From: Streptococcus parasanguinis
Lineage (GTDB): Bacteria > Bacillota > Bacilli > Lactobacillales > Streptococcaceae
Direction: 5' to 3'
DNA: 54,202 nt
Assembly (NCBI RefSeq): GCF_001073155.1
Contig: NZ_JVEE01000016.1
Span: forward strand, 1-54,202
Each line of letters opens with the position of its first letter. Position 1 is the first letter of the stretch. The notes beneath the pieces are model-generated. The model was not told the origin of the DNA and did no database searches. It saw only the letters and a list, made by a program, of their open reading frames with translations. Below are positions 53,722-54,202 of the stretch, piece by piece. Position numbers and translations under genes: made by a program.

Positions 53722-53772
53722 GGGAGTGAGAGGAGAAACTAAATGCGATTCAATTTAGTTCTTTCTCACTCC
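53722..53772 (+). terminator. argS terminator; hairpin-only relative of the TIR repeat
   Basis: GGAGTGAGA at 53723-53731 pairs with TCTCACTCC at 53764-53772, and an inner stem AACTAAAT/ATTTAGTT continues the hairpin. The ends resemble the TIR element ends. A T-run follows (CTTTTC). Confidence 0.7.
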
Positions 53773-53836
53773 TTTTCTCATGTCCAATGCCCTTCATTCT
53801 CTACATTTTCAGATCCTTTATATACAGGAGAAATCT

Positions 53837-54082
53837 ATGAATCAAACCGTTTACATCTTAATACTCATCAGTTTAGTGGTTCTCTTTTTATTTAACAAGT
53901 ACGAAAGAGAAAAACTACAACGGCTCTTACAAGAGCAACTCTTGAAAGATCAAGCTTTCAAAGATAGCATCAAGGAAAAAATCCAAGAAACCGACAATAT
54001 CAACGATGTCATCCATGCCATCAATAAAGACTATCGATTGGGGCTCCTACTTGCTAAAGAAATCACAGAAAAATTAAAATAA
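53837..54082 (+). CDS. Small single-span membrane protein of unknown function
   Basis: An 81-residue protein starting MNQTVYILILISLVVLFLF at 53837, where AGGAG lies 6 bases upstream; a frame starting 19 residues earlier has no ribosome binding site. One N-terminal helix (about 4-20) is followed by a charged, probably coiled-coil cytoplasmic region rich in Lys/Glu/Gln (about 22-81). I do not recognise a family. It follows argS with its own short upstream region. Confidence 0.75.
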   Translation: MNQTVYILILISLVVLFLFNKYEREKLQRLLQEQLLKDQAFKDSIKEKIQETDNINDVIHAINKDYRLGLLLAKEITEKLK

Positions 54083-54088
54083 GCCATA

Positions 54089-54121
54089 GAAGAGGAGTCA
54101 TATAAAATGTGACTCCTCTTC
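54089..54121 (+). terminator. Terminator after the 81-residue ORF
   Basis: A perfect 12-bp stem, GAAGAGGAGTCA/TGACTCCTCTTC, with a 9-base loop stands 6 bases after the stop codon. The T-tract is weak. Confidence 0.75.
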
Positions 54122-54141
54122 TATTCAGTCGCAACAAATAA

Positions 54142-54202
54142 GAGGCTGGGACAAAAGTCCTAGCCTCTCAATTATTTTTGGATTGTCGAGCAAGACGCAG
54201 TG
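54142..54202. repeat. 175-bp TIR element, copy 3, cut by window end
   Basis: The first 61 bases (GAGGCTGGGACAAAAGTCCT through GACGCAGTG) match copies 1 and 2 almost exactly; the rest lies beyond the window. Confidence 0.85.

Overview
The window is a chromosomal segment of a low-GC Gram-positive coccus, almost certainly an oral Streptococcus of the mitis/sanguinis type. Supporting signs are a complete streptococcal Wzg-Wzh-Wzd-Wze-WchA-WchF polysaccharide locus directly downstream of nrdG, a ComX-type cin-box in front of cinA-recA, class A Pbp2a, Spx, IreB/ReoM, and a LytTR/DUF3021 regulator pair. Gene order and protein sequences fit the genus; I cannot fix the species. No phage, insertion sequence with transposase, plasmid gene or CRISPR array is visible.

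Layout. Positions 1-9158 hold translation and transcription genes (tsf, rpsB, tRNA-Cys, nusG, secE, rpmG), a lipoprotein, a YpfJ-type zinc protease, and the divergent pair pbp2a / RluD-family pseudouridine synthase. Positions 9441-12203 encode a secreted CHAP-domain protein with six repeats. Positions 12346-28183, all on the minus strand, form a receptor-polysaccharide/capsule-like locus: regulators and phosphorelay (wzg, wzh, wzd, wze), the initiating transferase wchA, the rhamnosyltransferase wchF, further transferases, polymerase wzy, flippase wzx, the galactofuranose mutase glf, a Stealth-type sugar-phosphate transferase and a galactofuranosyltransferase-like protein. The genes from about 16.9 to 20.1 kb look clearly more AT-rich by eye, as expected of the strain-specific core. 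Rhamnose-precursor genes are not in the window.

Positions 28372-31883 are the anaerobic ribonucleotide reductase operon (nrdD, a 46-residue ORF, a GNAT enzyme, nrdG) with probable NrdR boxes. Then come a large membrane protein, cardiolipin synthase, two small lipoproteins, folC, and ireB-ruvX-DUF1292. Positions 39764-42783 are spx, recA and cinA with a competence promoter. An S66 peptidase, then tag-ruvA-mutL, a LytTR/DUF3021 operon, mutS, argR, argS and a small membrane protein complete the window. DNA repair and recombination genes (recA, ruvA, mutL, mutS, tag, ruvX, cinA) are concentrated between 38 and 51 kb.

The most unusual non-coding structure is repetitive. One family is a 175-bp element with terminal inverted repeats (two full copies, one cut by the window edge, plus a diverged copy and a hairpin-only relative). 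A second is a multi-hairpin element in two opposite-facing copies, one carrying a large extra module. The third is a tandem array of hairpins between folC and the DUF1292 gene. No single locus clearly amounts to a new biological system. The best candidates for undescribed biology are these repeats, the uncharacterised DUF1919/DUF6625-like capsule genes, the two possibly leaderless divergent genes, and a terminator-like hairpin in the nusG leader.
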